The notes below the pieces were generated by a model. The model made no database searches. It worked only from the letters and a program-made list of their open reading frames with translations, and was not told the DNA's origin. Positions 1 through 7,340 of a stretch of 64,000 nucleotides of DNA are shown piece by piece. The position numbers were made by a program, and so were the translations under genes. Positions within the stretch are counted from its first letter, which is position 1, and each line of letters begins with the position of its first letter. The stretch is from Chloroflexota bacterium (GTDB lineage Bacteria; Chloroflexota; Dehalococcoidia; Lucifugimonadales; Lucifugimonadaceae): NCBI GenBank assembly GCA_013204555.1, contig JABMNO010000036.1:20738-84737 (forward strand). Direction: 5' to 3'.

Positions 1-1
1 A

Positions 2-136
2 GCAAAGTCGCTTCTGGAGAAGGAGCCTGATGCTGACGAGCACCGTGTTCGTCACTGGCTTGCAGGCAACCTGTGCCGATGCACGGGTTACGACAAGATA
101 ATCAAAGCCGTCCAGAAGGTTCAGACAAGCGCTTAA
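2..136 (+). CDS. [2Fe-2S] subunit of a xanthine-dehydrogenase-family hydroxylase, 3' end only
   Basis: Only the last 44 codons are in the window, in the frame starting at base 2. The visible part contains the C-x-C-TGY motif (NLCRCTGYDKI) that closes the second [2Fe-2S] cluster in small subunits of CO-dehydrogenase/xanthine-dehydrogenase-type enzymes. The protein would pass electrons from the molybdenum centre to FAD. The large subunit follows 159 bases downstream on the same strand, which supports the assignment. The start and the first cluster lie outside the window, and no FAD subunit is visible downstream. Confidence 0.85.
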   Translation, partial: AKSLLEKEPDADEHRVRHWLAGNLCRCTGYDKIIKAVQKVQTSA

Positions 137-244
137 GCGCCAACACCTTCTGGAGAACGCCATTCAAGATTGCCGACAGGCCCTTCATCACTGCGCCCCT
201 GCCGGGTGGGTGAGATGTGGTCTGGTGGCTTCCGACTGATATCC

Positions 245-273
245 GTACGGGCAGATTTCTATCCTGCCCGTAC
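245..273 (+). promoter_or_regulatory. 10-bp perfect hairpin between hydroxylase small and large subunit genes
   Basis: GTACGGGCAG at 245-254 pairs perfectly with CTGCCCGTAC at 264-273 around a 9-base loop. It ends 22 bases before the GTG start of the large subunit and just before its Shine-Dalgarno sequence (AGAGGAG). No T-run follows, so it is more likely an mRNA stability or processing element, or an attenuator, than a simple terminator. Confidence 0.5.
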
Positions 274-295
274 CAACAGCTAGAGGAGAACGCCA

Positions 296-2572
296 GTGGT
301 AGCGACCCAGGAATATAAGGTCATCGGCACAAGGCCGATTCGCCACGACGGACTGGACAAAGTAACCGGTCGAGCCATCTATGGAGCCGACGTCAAACTC
401 CCAGGCATGCTTTACGGCGCGGTTCTACGAAGTCCGCACGCCCACGCACGCATCAAGAGCATCGACACTTCCGCCGCCGAAGCGATGGCTGGTGTGATTG
501 CCGTCATGACTGCAAAGGACATGCCGGAAGCGGGAGACGAACTCGTGGACCTTGGGGAGGGAGCCATCAACTTCTCCCACGCAAGCGACCACATCATGGC
601 CATGAATAAGGCCAAGTTCAAAGGTCACCCTGTTGCCGCTGTTGCTGCAATCTCCACAAACGTCGCCCGCGAGGCGGTTGCCGCCATCAAGGTCGATTGG
701 GAAGTGCTGAAGTCCGTAGTCACTGTCGATGAGGCGATGGCACCGGACGCACCAGCGATTGTTGATGGATGGGTAGGCGACGATCTGGGAGAGAAGTCAC
801 CTCTTCCAAACGTCGGCAGTCACTTCCGGCACGAGTTTGGCGACATCGAAAAGGGTTTCGCAGACTCCACCACGATTATCGAACACCGGTATGACCTCGC
901 CATGGTTCACCAGGGATACATCGAGCCGCACAACGGCACAGCTATCTGGGACCAGGATGATCGCGTCCGGGTCTGGACCAGCACACAGGGATCTTTCACC
1001 GTACGAACGCAACTTGCTGGAGTTCTACAGCTAGATGAGTCACGGATCAAAGTCATACCGACTGAGATTGGCGGCGGTTTTGGCGGGAAGATTCCAATCT
1101 ACGTTGAGCCGTTGGCGGCGATTCTCTCCAAGAAGTCCGGCGGCAAGCCCGTTCGTATTCTCATGGACCGGGCCGACGTCTTCGAGGCATCTGGCCCAAC
1201 TCCGGGCGGATGGGTATCGCTCAAACTGGGCGTAAACGACGATGGGAAGATTATTGCCGGCGACGCTGACATCAGATTTGATGCTGGCGGATTCCCGGGA
1301 TCACCTGTTGGCGCAGCAGCAATGTGCATGTTCTCCTGCTATGACATCCCTAACACTCGGATCGATGGCTGGGACATAATCGTCAACAAACCAAAGACGG
1401 CCGCCTACAGGGCGCCGGGCTCAACTCATGTTGCATACGCCATTGAAAGCATCGTGGATGAGATATGCGAGAAGCTCAATCTGGATCCGGTTCAGTTCCG
1501 GCTGGACAACGCTTCCAAAGAAGGCACACGCCGCGGCGATGGTCCCATCTTCCCGCGAATCGGCAACATTGAGACGGTGGAAGCCGCTCGCGACTCTGCT
1601 CACTGGAACTCCCCGCTGGACAAGAACCCGGGCAACGGCAAAGTCCGTGGCCGAGGTATCGCAAGCGGCTACTGGTTCAACGTTGGCCTCAAGTCATCCG
1701 TGAACCTCTCCGTGAACACAGACGGCACGGTGATGCTGATTGAGGGCTCCACCGACATTGGTGGCAGCAGGACTTCAATCGCAATGCAGGCTGCTGAGGT
1801 ACTTGGAATCAGCGCTGAAGATGTCATCCCGACGGTTGTCGATACCGACAGCGTTGGCTACACAGACGTCACCGGTGGAAGTCGAACCACCTACGCCACT
1901 GGTTTCGCAGCGTACAAGGCAGCCCAGAGCCTGATCGAAGAGTTGACTACTCGAGCTTCGACAATTTGGGACATCCCTGAAGACGAAGTTGGTTTCGAGG
2001 ACGGAAAGTTCTCGTCCAAGACTGACCCTGAACTCTCCATGACTTTCAAGGAACTCGCTGGCAAGTTGAATGAGACCGGTGGACCGGTTTCATCGACAGG
2101 CGCCGTTGACCTTGAGAACGCAGGTGGCGGCTTCGCCGTACACATATGCGATCTTGAGATCGACCCGGAAACGGGAAAGACGGACGTTATCCGATACACG
2201 GCGGTCCAGGATGTGGGCAAGGCGATCCACCCGTCATACGTGGAAGGCCAGATGCAGGGCGGATCCGTGCAGGGCATTGGATGGGCGCTCAACGAAGAGT
2301 ACTTCATGAATGACGATGGTCAGATGGCGAACTCAAGCTATCTGGATTACAGAATGCCAACGACACTTGACCTACCTGAGATCGAAACGGTTCTGGTGGA
2401 AGTTCCAAACCCACTTCACCCGTTTGGTGTCCGGGGTGTTGGAGAGCCACCGATCGTGCCGCCCGTTGCCGCGGTTGCAAACGCTATTCATGATGCGCTG
2501 GGAATCAGGTTGCGGCAGGCGCCGATGAATCCCGGACGTATTCTGGAGGCTCTAAAAGAGAACAACGGCTAA
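296..2572 (+). CDS. Xanthine dehydrogenase family protein, molybdopterin-binding subunit
   Basis: This 758-residue protein is the large catalytic subunit of a molybdenum hydroxylase (CoxL/XdhB type), which hydroxylates an aldehyde, heterocycle or similar carbon centre with water as oxygen donor. The N-terminal a/b hammerhead domain (GLDKVTGRAIYGADVKLPGML) is followed by the cofactor-binding half. GGGFGGK is near residue 259, AYRAPGS near 370, and the C-terminal GVGEPP carries the invariant catalytic glutamate near residue 717. The GTG start is set by AGAGGAG about 7 bases upstream. The active-site loop signature of true CO dehydrogenases was not seen, so the substrate is unknown. It follows its iron-sulfur subunit and precedes a MoaD-like gene. 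Confidence 0.93.
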   Translation: MVATQEYKVIGTRPIRHDGLDKVTGRAIYGADVKLPGMLYGAVLRSPHAHARIKSIDTSAAEAMAGVIAVMTAKDMPEAGDELVDLGEGAINFSHASDHIMAMNKAKFKGHPVAAVAAISTNVAREAVAAIKVDWEVLKSVVTVDEAMAPDAPAIVDGWVGDDLGEKSPLPNVGSHFRHEFGDIEKGFADSTTIIEHRYDLAMVHQGYIEPHNGTAIWDQDDRVRVWTSTQGSFTVRTQLAGVLQLDESRIKVIPTEIGGGFGGKIPIYVEPLAAILSKKSGGKPVRILMDRADVFEASGPTPGGWVSLKLGVNDDGKIIAGDADIRFDAGGFPGSPVGAAAMCMFSCYDIPNTRIDGWDIIVNKPKTAAYRAPGSTHVAYAIESIVDEICEKLNLDPVQFRLDNASKEGTRRGDGPIFPRIGNIETVEAARDSAHWNSPLDKNPGNGKVRGRGIASGYWFNVGLKSSVNLSVNTDGTVMLIEGSTDIGGSRTSIAMQAAEVLGISAEDVIPTVVDTDSVGYTDVTGGSRTTYATGFAAYKAAQSLIEELTTRASTIWDIPEDEVGFEDGKFSSKTDPELSMTFKELAGKLNETGGPVSSTGAVDLENAGGGFAVHICDLEIDPETGKTDVIRYTAVQDVGKAIHPSYVEGQMQGGSVQGIGWALNEEYFMNDDGQMANSSYLDYRMPTTLDLPEIETVLVEVPNPLHPFGVRGVGEPPIVPPVAAVANAIHDALGIRLRQAPMNPGRILEALKENNG

Positions 2573-2605
2573 CGTTAGAACCGGAGATTTCCTGAGGCGC
2601 GCATT

Positions 2606-2869
2606 ATGGCCAGGGTTTTCATTCCATTCGCTCTCCGGAAAATGACCGGTGGAGCAACAGACGTACAGGTCTCCGGGGCCACTCTTCGAGAGGTGATAGA
2701 TAACCTTGAGGAGATGTTCCCGGGTACCAGGGAACGACTGGTCCAGGACGATCGGATCAAGCCGGGAATGGAGGCTGTGGTTGGCGAACAGCCAACCCGT
2801 GAAGGTCTGAGAGCGAAGGTGAGTGAAGACGTGGAAGTGCACTTCATTCCACACATCGCTGGCGGATAG
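2606..2869 (+). CDS. MoaD/ThiS-family ubiquitin-like sulfur carrier
   Basis: An 87-residue protein with the beta-grasp pattern of MoaD/ThiS proteins: N-terminal strand ARVFIPFALRKMTGG, ATLREVIDNLEEMFPG helix region, and the diagnostic C-terminal Gly-Gly (HIAGG) that is adenylated and thiocarboxylated. It lies 33 bases after the molybdenum hydroxylase gene in the same orientation. A role in molybdopterin synthesis or in sulfuration linked to that enzyme is therefore reasonable, though a ThiS-like or other carrier role cannot be excluded. No partner MoaE or E1-like enzyme is in the window. Confidence 0.85.
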   Translation: MARVFIPFALRKMTGGATDVQVSGATLREVIDNLEEMFPGTRERLVQDDRIKPGMEAVVGEQPTREGLRAKVSEDVEVHFIPHIAGG

Positions 2870-2903
2870 CCGGGACAGAAAGAAAATAGAGACCGTACAA
2901 AGA

Positions 2904-2934
2904 AGAGTTCCCTGAGGCCCTCGATGGGCACTCT
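2904..2934. repeat. Dispersed palindromic repeat, copy 1 (CCCTGAGGC family)
   Basis: The core CCCTGAGGCCCTCGATGGGC lies inside a stem-loop: 2904-2912 pairs with 2926-2934, 8 of 9 positions. A clearly related copy, with core CCCTGAGGCTCTCGAAGGGC, occurs at 21314-21352. Both sit in intergenic DNA and fold in the same way, as expected of a dispersed palindromic (REP-like) repeat. Confidence 0.55.
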
Positions 2935-2941
2935 TCCGACG

Positions 2942-2971
2942 AGACACCCGGACCAGTTGGTTCGGGTGTCT
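2942..2971 (+). terminator. Strong stem-loop after the hydroxylase/MoaD genes
   Basis: AGACACCCGGACC at 2942-2954 pairs with GGTTCGGGTGTCT at 2959-2971 around the tetraloop AGTT, with one G-T wobble. It is placed about 70 bases after the MoaD stop codon. No T-run follows, so termination is inferred from the stem and position only. Confidence 0.5.
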
Positions 2972-3235
2972 TCGCGTCTGCCTCCAGGTAGATGTGCGTA
3001 ATAGTGCAGCGGTCAGCTTGGCCGTTTTCTCCCTCAGGGACAATCGACAACCGCAAGTGCGAATTGCTGGCATGTATTCGTGCACTAAATCGCGATCAAG
3101 GCTGGATCGGACGGTCGCCCACCAAGCTGACCAACGCCGGACTGTGAGCCTGGAGGCCCATCTGCGCGAGCCCATCAGTTCGGTGCAGATGGTTGGACAG
3201 GCGCATAGTGAATGCATTGGAAAGAGGAGGGTAAA

Positions 3236-3436
3236 TTGCAAATATGTGTGTGCGGCCATCCGCATGAAGAACACCGTGGTGGGAATCTCTGCGTAGCGAT
3301 GCCATGCGGCTGTCGGGGCTTCCGCCTGGACTATCTCGACGAAGATCGTTCAACCAATCTACGGACGATTGACGCGTCAACTGTTCTGCTCGCCCGCGGG
3401 TGGAGCCGATTGGCAGCCCCGGTGCATACCGGGTAA
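3236..3436 (+). CDS. Small Cys/His-rich (zinc-finger-like) protein of unknown function
   Basis: The frame encodes a 66-residue protein from a TTG start at 3236. I chose that start because AGAGGAGG at 3223-3230 sits 5 bases before it. An ATG eight codons upstream in frame would place the Shine-Dalgarno inside the gene. The N-terminal half has the pattern C-x-C-G-H-x-H-x2-H, then C-x4-C-x-C near residues 4-28, a likely zinc site. The C-terminal half has no recognisable feature. I cannot assign a function; similar short CGH-type proteins are usually annotated as hypothetical. Confidence 0.6.
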   Translation: MQICVCGHPHEEHRGGNLCVAMPCGCRGFRLDYLDEDRSTNLRTIDASTVLLARGWSRLAAPVHTG

Positions 3437-3638
3437 TCGAATCGTGTTGCCACCGAAGTAATAATCGGCCTATTTCAGCGGCTCCTGTTCACTCGGCTAA
3501 ACGAGTCTAACGAGTCCGGAGTGCGCTGACAGCCGATGTCCAGATACAAAGGCGCTCTGATCGCACTGGCGTGTCGACAGGACGCCTCACTGCGCCTAAT
3601 ATCCCCGCTCAGACGCCAACTCAGTCGGGAGATCAACA

Positions 3639-4709
3639 ATGTCAAAGGTGCGAATCGGATTCATTGGTGCTGGTCGTATCGCAGACCTGCACGCACGGGC
3701 ATACGCGGACAATAATCAGGCAGAGCTGGCCGCCATTGCAGACCCGGCGCCGGACAGAGCCACAGAGCGAGCTGCCGAGTGGGGCGCCAGTCTCGCCTAC
3801 AGCGACTATCGAGACTTACTCGCGGACGACTCTATAGATGGCGTCGAGATCCTTTTGCCTCACAAGCTTCACAGCGCTATTGGCATCGAGGCGCTGAACG
3901 CGGGGAAGGCCGTCTCGCTGCAGAAGCCGCCCGGTGTGAACATGGACGAAGCCGACAAGCTCTACGCCGCCGCGAAGTCAGGCAAGCCGCTGTTTCGCGT
4001 CTTCGATAATTTCTTGAGTTACGAGCCGTTTAACGTGGCGAAATCGATTATCGACAACGGCGACATCGGAGACCCGCTTCTGTTCAAGATCAGCGCCGTG
4101 TATGGCAAAGGCGTTGGTGGGTGGGAGATTCCCGAAGACGCCTCAGCATGGCGAGCCGATCCATCACAGAATGGCGGTCCTCCTGCGATCATTGACCACG
4201 GTGCGCACATGGCCGCAACAATCGTCTCTTTCATGGGCCCGGTCGACAGCGTTCACACCTTCAATGAGATGGGCGAAGGTGACGTGAGCGCAGGCCGCAG
4301 TGGTCCAATGACGATCACGTTCAGGTTTGCTGACACGCGACGGTTGGGCGTTTGGACGATGACCGGCGCTCCAGAGATTGAGATTCCCACCGACTACTAC
4401 CCGGGGGATGAGTTCATTGAGGTGACGGGCACCAAAGGCATCGTCTGGGTGAGCAGGTGCTCTGGCAAGCTGCTGGACGCACCCCCCGTCTCCGTACTCA
4501 CAGGCGGTAAGATGCGCCACTTTGATGATATGGAAGTCGATTGGGGCGAGTCATTCAAAGCGGGAGGCCAGGAGTTCGCCCGCGCAATCGAGAGTGGATC
4601 TCAGGTTGATATGGACGCCGACATGTCCCGCAACGTCTACGCGTTCCAGCTTGCCGCCGTTATGAGCGCCGCTGAACAGCGTGAAGTGAGCGTCTCAGAA
4701 ATAGGGTAG
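3639..4709 (+). CDS. Gfo/Idh/MocA family NAD(P)-dependent oxidoreductase
   Basis: A 356-residue protein with an N-terminal Rossmann fold (GFIGAGRIADLHARAY, residues 8-23). The conserved loop in which these sugar or cyclitol dehydrogenases carry EKP reads LQKPPG here, keeping the lysine. The C-terminal domain is the usual alpha/beta dimerisation fold. The family oxidises or reduces hydroxyl groups of sugars, inositols and related compounds. GGGAG lies about 10 bases before the ATG. The gene appears monocistronic: spacer DNA is upstream and a repeat element follows. The substrate cannot be told from the sequence. Confidence 0.88.
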   Translation: MSKVRIGFIGAGRIADLHARAYADNNQAELAAIADPAPDRATERAAEWGASLAYSDYRDLLADDSIDGVEILLPHKLHSAIGIEALNAGKAVSLQKPPGVNMDEADKLYAAAKSGKPLFRVFDNFLSYEPFNVAKSIIDNGDIGDPLLFKISAVYGKGVGGWEIPEDASAWRADPSQNGGPPAIIDHGAHMAATIVSFMGPVDSVHTFNEMGEGDVSAGRSGPMTITFRFADTRRLGVWTMTGAPEIEIPTDYYPGDEFIEVTGTKGIVWVSRCSGKLLDAPPVSVLTGGKMRHFDDMEVDWGESFKAGGQEFARAIESGSQVDMDADMSRNVYAFQLAAVMSAAEQREVSVSEIG

Positions 4710-4758
4710 GCCTCGCACCGAGCCCGTAGATCGTTGACCATGATGGCCATCACCATCG

Positions 4759-4949
4759 CCACCCTGAGAAGGGAGGCTCCACGACCAACGTGAGGGCTTC
4801 TGCCGGCTCATATTTCGCGAGTTATGTCATCAACGTGACACGTCCGGAACAAAGACCTCTCGAAACGTACGAGTTAGGTCTTGAAGGAATGCGCGCCGAG
4901 GCAATCCCGGCAGACGCCCTCACAGTCGCAAAGCCTCCTTCAGGGTGAC
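4759..4949. repeat. MITE-like element with ~20-bp inverted ends
   Basis: CCACCCTGAGAAGGGAGGCT at 4759-4778 is matched in inverted orientation by AGCCTCCTTCAGGGTGAC at 4932-4949, apart from a 2-base gap and one mismatch. The 191-bp element fills most of the 295-bp space between two convergent genes and has no reading frame of note. Its left arm and following bases (CTGAGRAGGGNGGCTCC, then ACGTGAG) recur at 25206-25242, so the family is dispersed. An internal stem-loop lies at 4852-4882. Confidence 0.55.
4852..4882. terminator. Stem-loop inside the MITE-like element
   Basis: AAGACCT/CTCG at 4852-4862 pairs with CGAG/AGGTCTT at 4870-4882, with a TT bulge and a 7-base loop. It lies between convergent genes and could end transcription from either side, but no clean T-run is present. 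Confidence 0.35.
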
Positions 4950-5004
4950 ATTCGGGGGTGGGTGCCGCAGTTAACGGGGCGATCGACGGTTTGACCATGC
5001 CCGC

Positions 5005-6273
5005 CTAACCCAGTGCGCCCGCCGCTCTTAGTCCATCAATCTCGTCCCCGGAGTAGCCAGCCTCAGTGAGGATGTCGTTCGTGTGCTGGCCAAGCATTGG
5101 CGATGCAATGCCGGATTCAGGCGGTGATTCGCTCATCGCCGAGATAGGGCCCGGCGTGCGGTATGTGCCAAGCACCGGATGCTGCTGCTCAATGATCAGA
5201 CCGTTGGCCAGGGCCTGTGGGTTGTTGTGCATCTCATCGACGAAACGGATTGGTGCGCATGCAACTCCCACTTTTTCAAATCGGGTAATCCACTCCTCGG
5301 TAGTCGACTCCGATAGGATTTTCTCTGACGTTGCGATCAAAGATTTGATTACTTCGGAATATTCAGGTGTGCCAGTGTCGTAGCCCTCGTCGAAACGTGG
5401 GTCGTGCAAACCCACTTCATCGGCAAACTTTTTTCGGAGAGGATTGGAAAGAGCCCCAATCATTACCGCAGAGTCGCTCGTAATGTAGCTGCGATAGTAG
5501 ATGGAGTACGCCGGATTCTTACGCAGATCCTGATACATAGCGTTGATATCCGCATATGGGACACTTGCTTCCTTGAGCAGAGGAAGTTCATCACGAACAA
5601 ATGCCTGGGGACCTGAAGGTAGGTCATCAATCTGGGTCAGGGTAAGGGTCTGGGCCATGAGCGCCGCGGCAAGTAGTGAGATGCTGACCTTCTGGCCCTT
5701 TCCGGTACGCTCTCTAAAGTAAAGCGCGGCCGAAACAGATGAAGTTATGGACTGGCCAGTTGCGAAATCTATGGGCGCTGTGGAGACCACCGGCATCAGT
5801 CGTCCGTCTGAGTACTTACTTTGCGTGGCGACCATTCCAGAGTAGCCCTGCATCACGAGGTCGTACCCCGGTAGGTGACTATCTGGACCCTCTGGACCGA
5901 ACGCCGTCACTTCGCAGTAGATTATTCTAGGATTGATTTTCCGAAGTGTCTCGTAGTCGATTCCAAGCTTCGCAGGAACGTCCGGCCTGTGGTTCGTGGT
6001 GATCACGTCCACCTCAGCAGCGAGGCGATGCGCGACTTCCTGTCCGCCCGGGGTAGTCAGGTCAAGCGTGATAGACCGTTTGCCGCGGTTGAGTCCTACA
6101 AAGACGCGTTCATCGCCAGGTCCATAGAGCCTGCCTTGCCGCCACGGGTCTCCCCACGGCGGCTCAACCTTGATCACTTCTGCGCCAAGGTCAGATAGAA
6201 GCACGCCTGCGAGCGGTCCGGCGACAATCTCAGAGAACTCAAGGACCCGAACACCTTCCAGCGGTCCGGTCAT
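5005..6273 (-). CDS. CaiB/BaiF family (class III) CoA-transferase
   Basis: This 422-residue protein matches formyl-CoA transferase-type family III enzymes, which move CoA between carboxylic acids through an aspartyl-CoA intermediate. The N-terminus GPLEGVRVLEFSEIVAGP and the following AEVIKVEPP are typical. The catalytic aspartate is probably D169 in APIDFATG. The start codon overlaps the stop of the upstream lactonase gene by 4 bases (ATGA), so the two are co-transcribed and probably translationally coupled. The acid substrate is unknown; the pairing suggests activation of a hydroxy acid released by lactone hydrolysis. Confidence 0.92.
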   Translation of the reverse strand: MTGPLEGVRVLEFSEIVAGPLAGVLLSDLGAEVIKVEPPWGDPWRQGRLYGPGDERVFVGLNRGKRSITLDLTTPGGQEVAHRLAAEVDVITTNHRPDVPAKLGIDYETLRKINPRIIYCEVTAFGPEGPDSHLPGYDLVMQGYSGMVATQSKYSDGRLMPVVSTAPIDFATGQSITSSVSAALYFRERTGKGQKVSISLLAAALMAQTLTLTQIDDLPSGPQAFVRDELPLLKEASVPYADINAMYQDLRKNPAYSIYYRSYITSDSAVMIGALSNPLRKKFADEVGLHDPRFDEGYDTGTPEYSEVIKSLIATSEKILSESTTEEWITRFEKVGVACAPIRFVDEMHNNPQALANGLIIEQQHPVLGTYRTPGPISAMSESPPESGIASPMLGQHTNDILTEAGYSGDEIDGLRAAGALG

Positions 6274-7226
6274 GCATGGGCCTCAATAGACTGCCGACGC
6301 GCCCAATTCGGCTGGATATCAGCGCCCTCAACACCCACATCCAATCGCTCGATGCCGTTTCGGCCGGCGACGGTCACGTAAACGGAGCCCTCTCGAAACG
6401 CGAGGTTGGTCACTCGGTCGGCGCCCATTCGGTAGCTCCTCAGCAATTCGCCCGATTCAGGGTCGATCACGTCAACTGTCCCCTCCAACCAGCGGGCCAC
6501 CCAGAGTCGGCCATCAGCGTCGAACTGAATGCCATCGACGCTCGGCGAGTGGAACTCATGAACCAACTGCCGGTTTGACAGTAGGCCGTCAGAGTCAAGG
6601 TCATAACTCACGACGGAGTTGATGTGAGTCAGCGCAACGAATAGTTGCTTCTGGTCGGGATGAACCGCAAGGCCGTTTGGGTAAGGCAGATCCTGATCTA
6701 GTTGCCTGATGCCGATTGGTCGGTTGGTTGAGTTCATTTCGATCCGGTAGATGCTTCCAGACTGTCCGGGTTGCCGGTTTGGGTCTGTGAAGAAAATATG
6801 ACCATTGTTGTCGAGGCAGACATCGTTTGGACCGTTGTAGGAATTACCCTCAAACGAATGCGTCAGCACCTCAACGGCTCTGGACTGAAGGTCGAATCTG
6901 AGGATCCGAGGGACGCCCTTGTCCGCAACCACGATGTGTCCATTGGCATCGAACTTGATGCCATTAGGAATTCCGCCAGTTTGCGTCCACACCTCGCCAG
7001 TGCCATCGGGTTGGTACCGTCCAATCGTTCCTTCGGTGTGGTAATTCACGAAGTACAGGTTGCCGTGGGAATCGAACGCGGGCCCTTCGGCGAAGGTGAT
7101 GTTCGCAATCAACGGGATTGGAGAAGCCGATTCGGGCAGTGGTGTGACGCCGTTCAATACTGGTTCAGCCAATGAAGCTAGTGGAAACGATTGGTGGAAG
7201 CTAGCATCTGTGAAGCGGGCGGGCAA
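6270..7226 (-). CDS. SMP-30/gluconolactonase/LRE-family protein
   Basis: A 318-residue six-bladed beta-propeller with the repeated family motifs: EGPAFDSHGNLYFVN, NGIKFDANGHIVVAD, GPNDVCLDNNGHIFFTD, and PNGLAVHPDQK. The glutamate of the first, the asparagine of GPND and the PNG asparagine match residues that bind the divalent metal in this family. Such enzymes hydrolyse sugar lactones. It is the first gene of a two-gene minus-strand operon with the CoA-transferase. No signal peptide is evident, so it should be cytoplasmic. Exact lactone specificity cannot be read from the sequence. Confidence 0.9.
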   Translation of the reverse strand: MPARFTDASFHQSFPLASLAEPVLNGVTPLPESASPIPLIANITFAEGPAFDSHGNLYFVNYHTEGTIGRYQPDGTGEVWTQTGGIPNGIKFDANGHIVVADKGVPRILRFDLQSRAVEVLTHSFEGNSYNGPNDVCLDNNGHIFFTDPNRQPGQSGSIYRIEMNSTNRPIGIRQLDQDLPYPNGLAVHPDQKQLFVALTHINSVVSYDLDSDGLLSNRQLVHEFHSPSVDGIQFDADGRLWVARWLEGTVDVIDPESGELLRSYRMGADRVTNLAFREGSVYVTVAGRNGIERLDVGVEGADIQPNWARRQSIEAHA

Positions 7227-7340
7227 GGCCGTTCAGCCCCGGTGTTTGCATCTGACGTTTACTGATTTGTTACTTTCCAGCGGAAACAGGCCGTGTGACC
7301 TTCGATTGGGGTGGCCTAGACTCAATGGCTGGCATTACTA

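Larger units (their letters stand above)
2870..3235. other. 366-bp non-coding spacer with two hairpins
   Basis: No convincing gene is seen between the MoaD-like gene and the small Cys-rich gene. The first 100 bases hold two adjacent stem-loops (2904-2934 and 2942-2971), annotated separately. The remainder up to 3220 shows no clear feature. A 240-codon minus-strand open frame crossing this spacer also covers the end of the hydroxylase gene and all of the MoaD gene, and is taken as a shadow. Confidence 0.6.

Noticed and set aside
296..2572. Aerobic CO dehydrogenase large subunit
   Set aside because: The active-site loop signature typical of form I CO dehydrogenase was not found; only general molybdenum hydroxylase motifs are present.
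2552..3274. 240-codon open frame on the minus strand
   Set aside because: It covers the end of the hydroxylase and the entire MoaD-like gene in antisense, and its translation is low-complexity and unlike any family.
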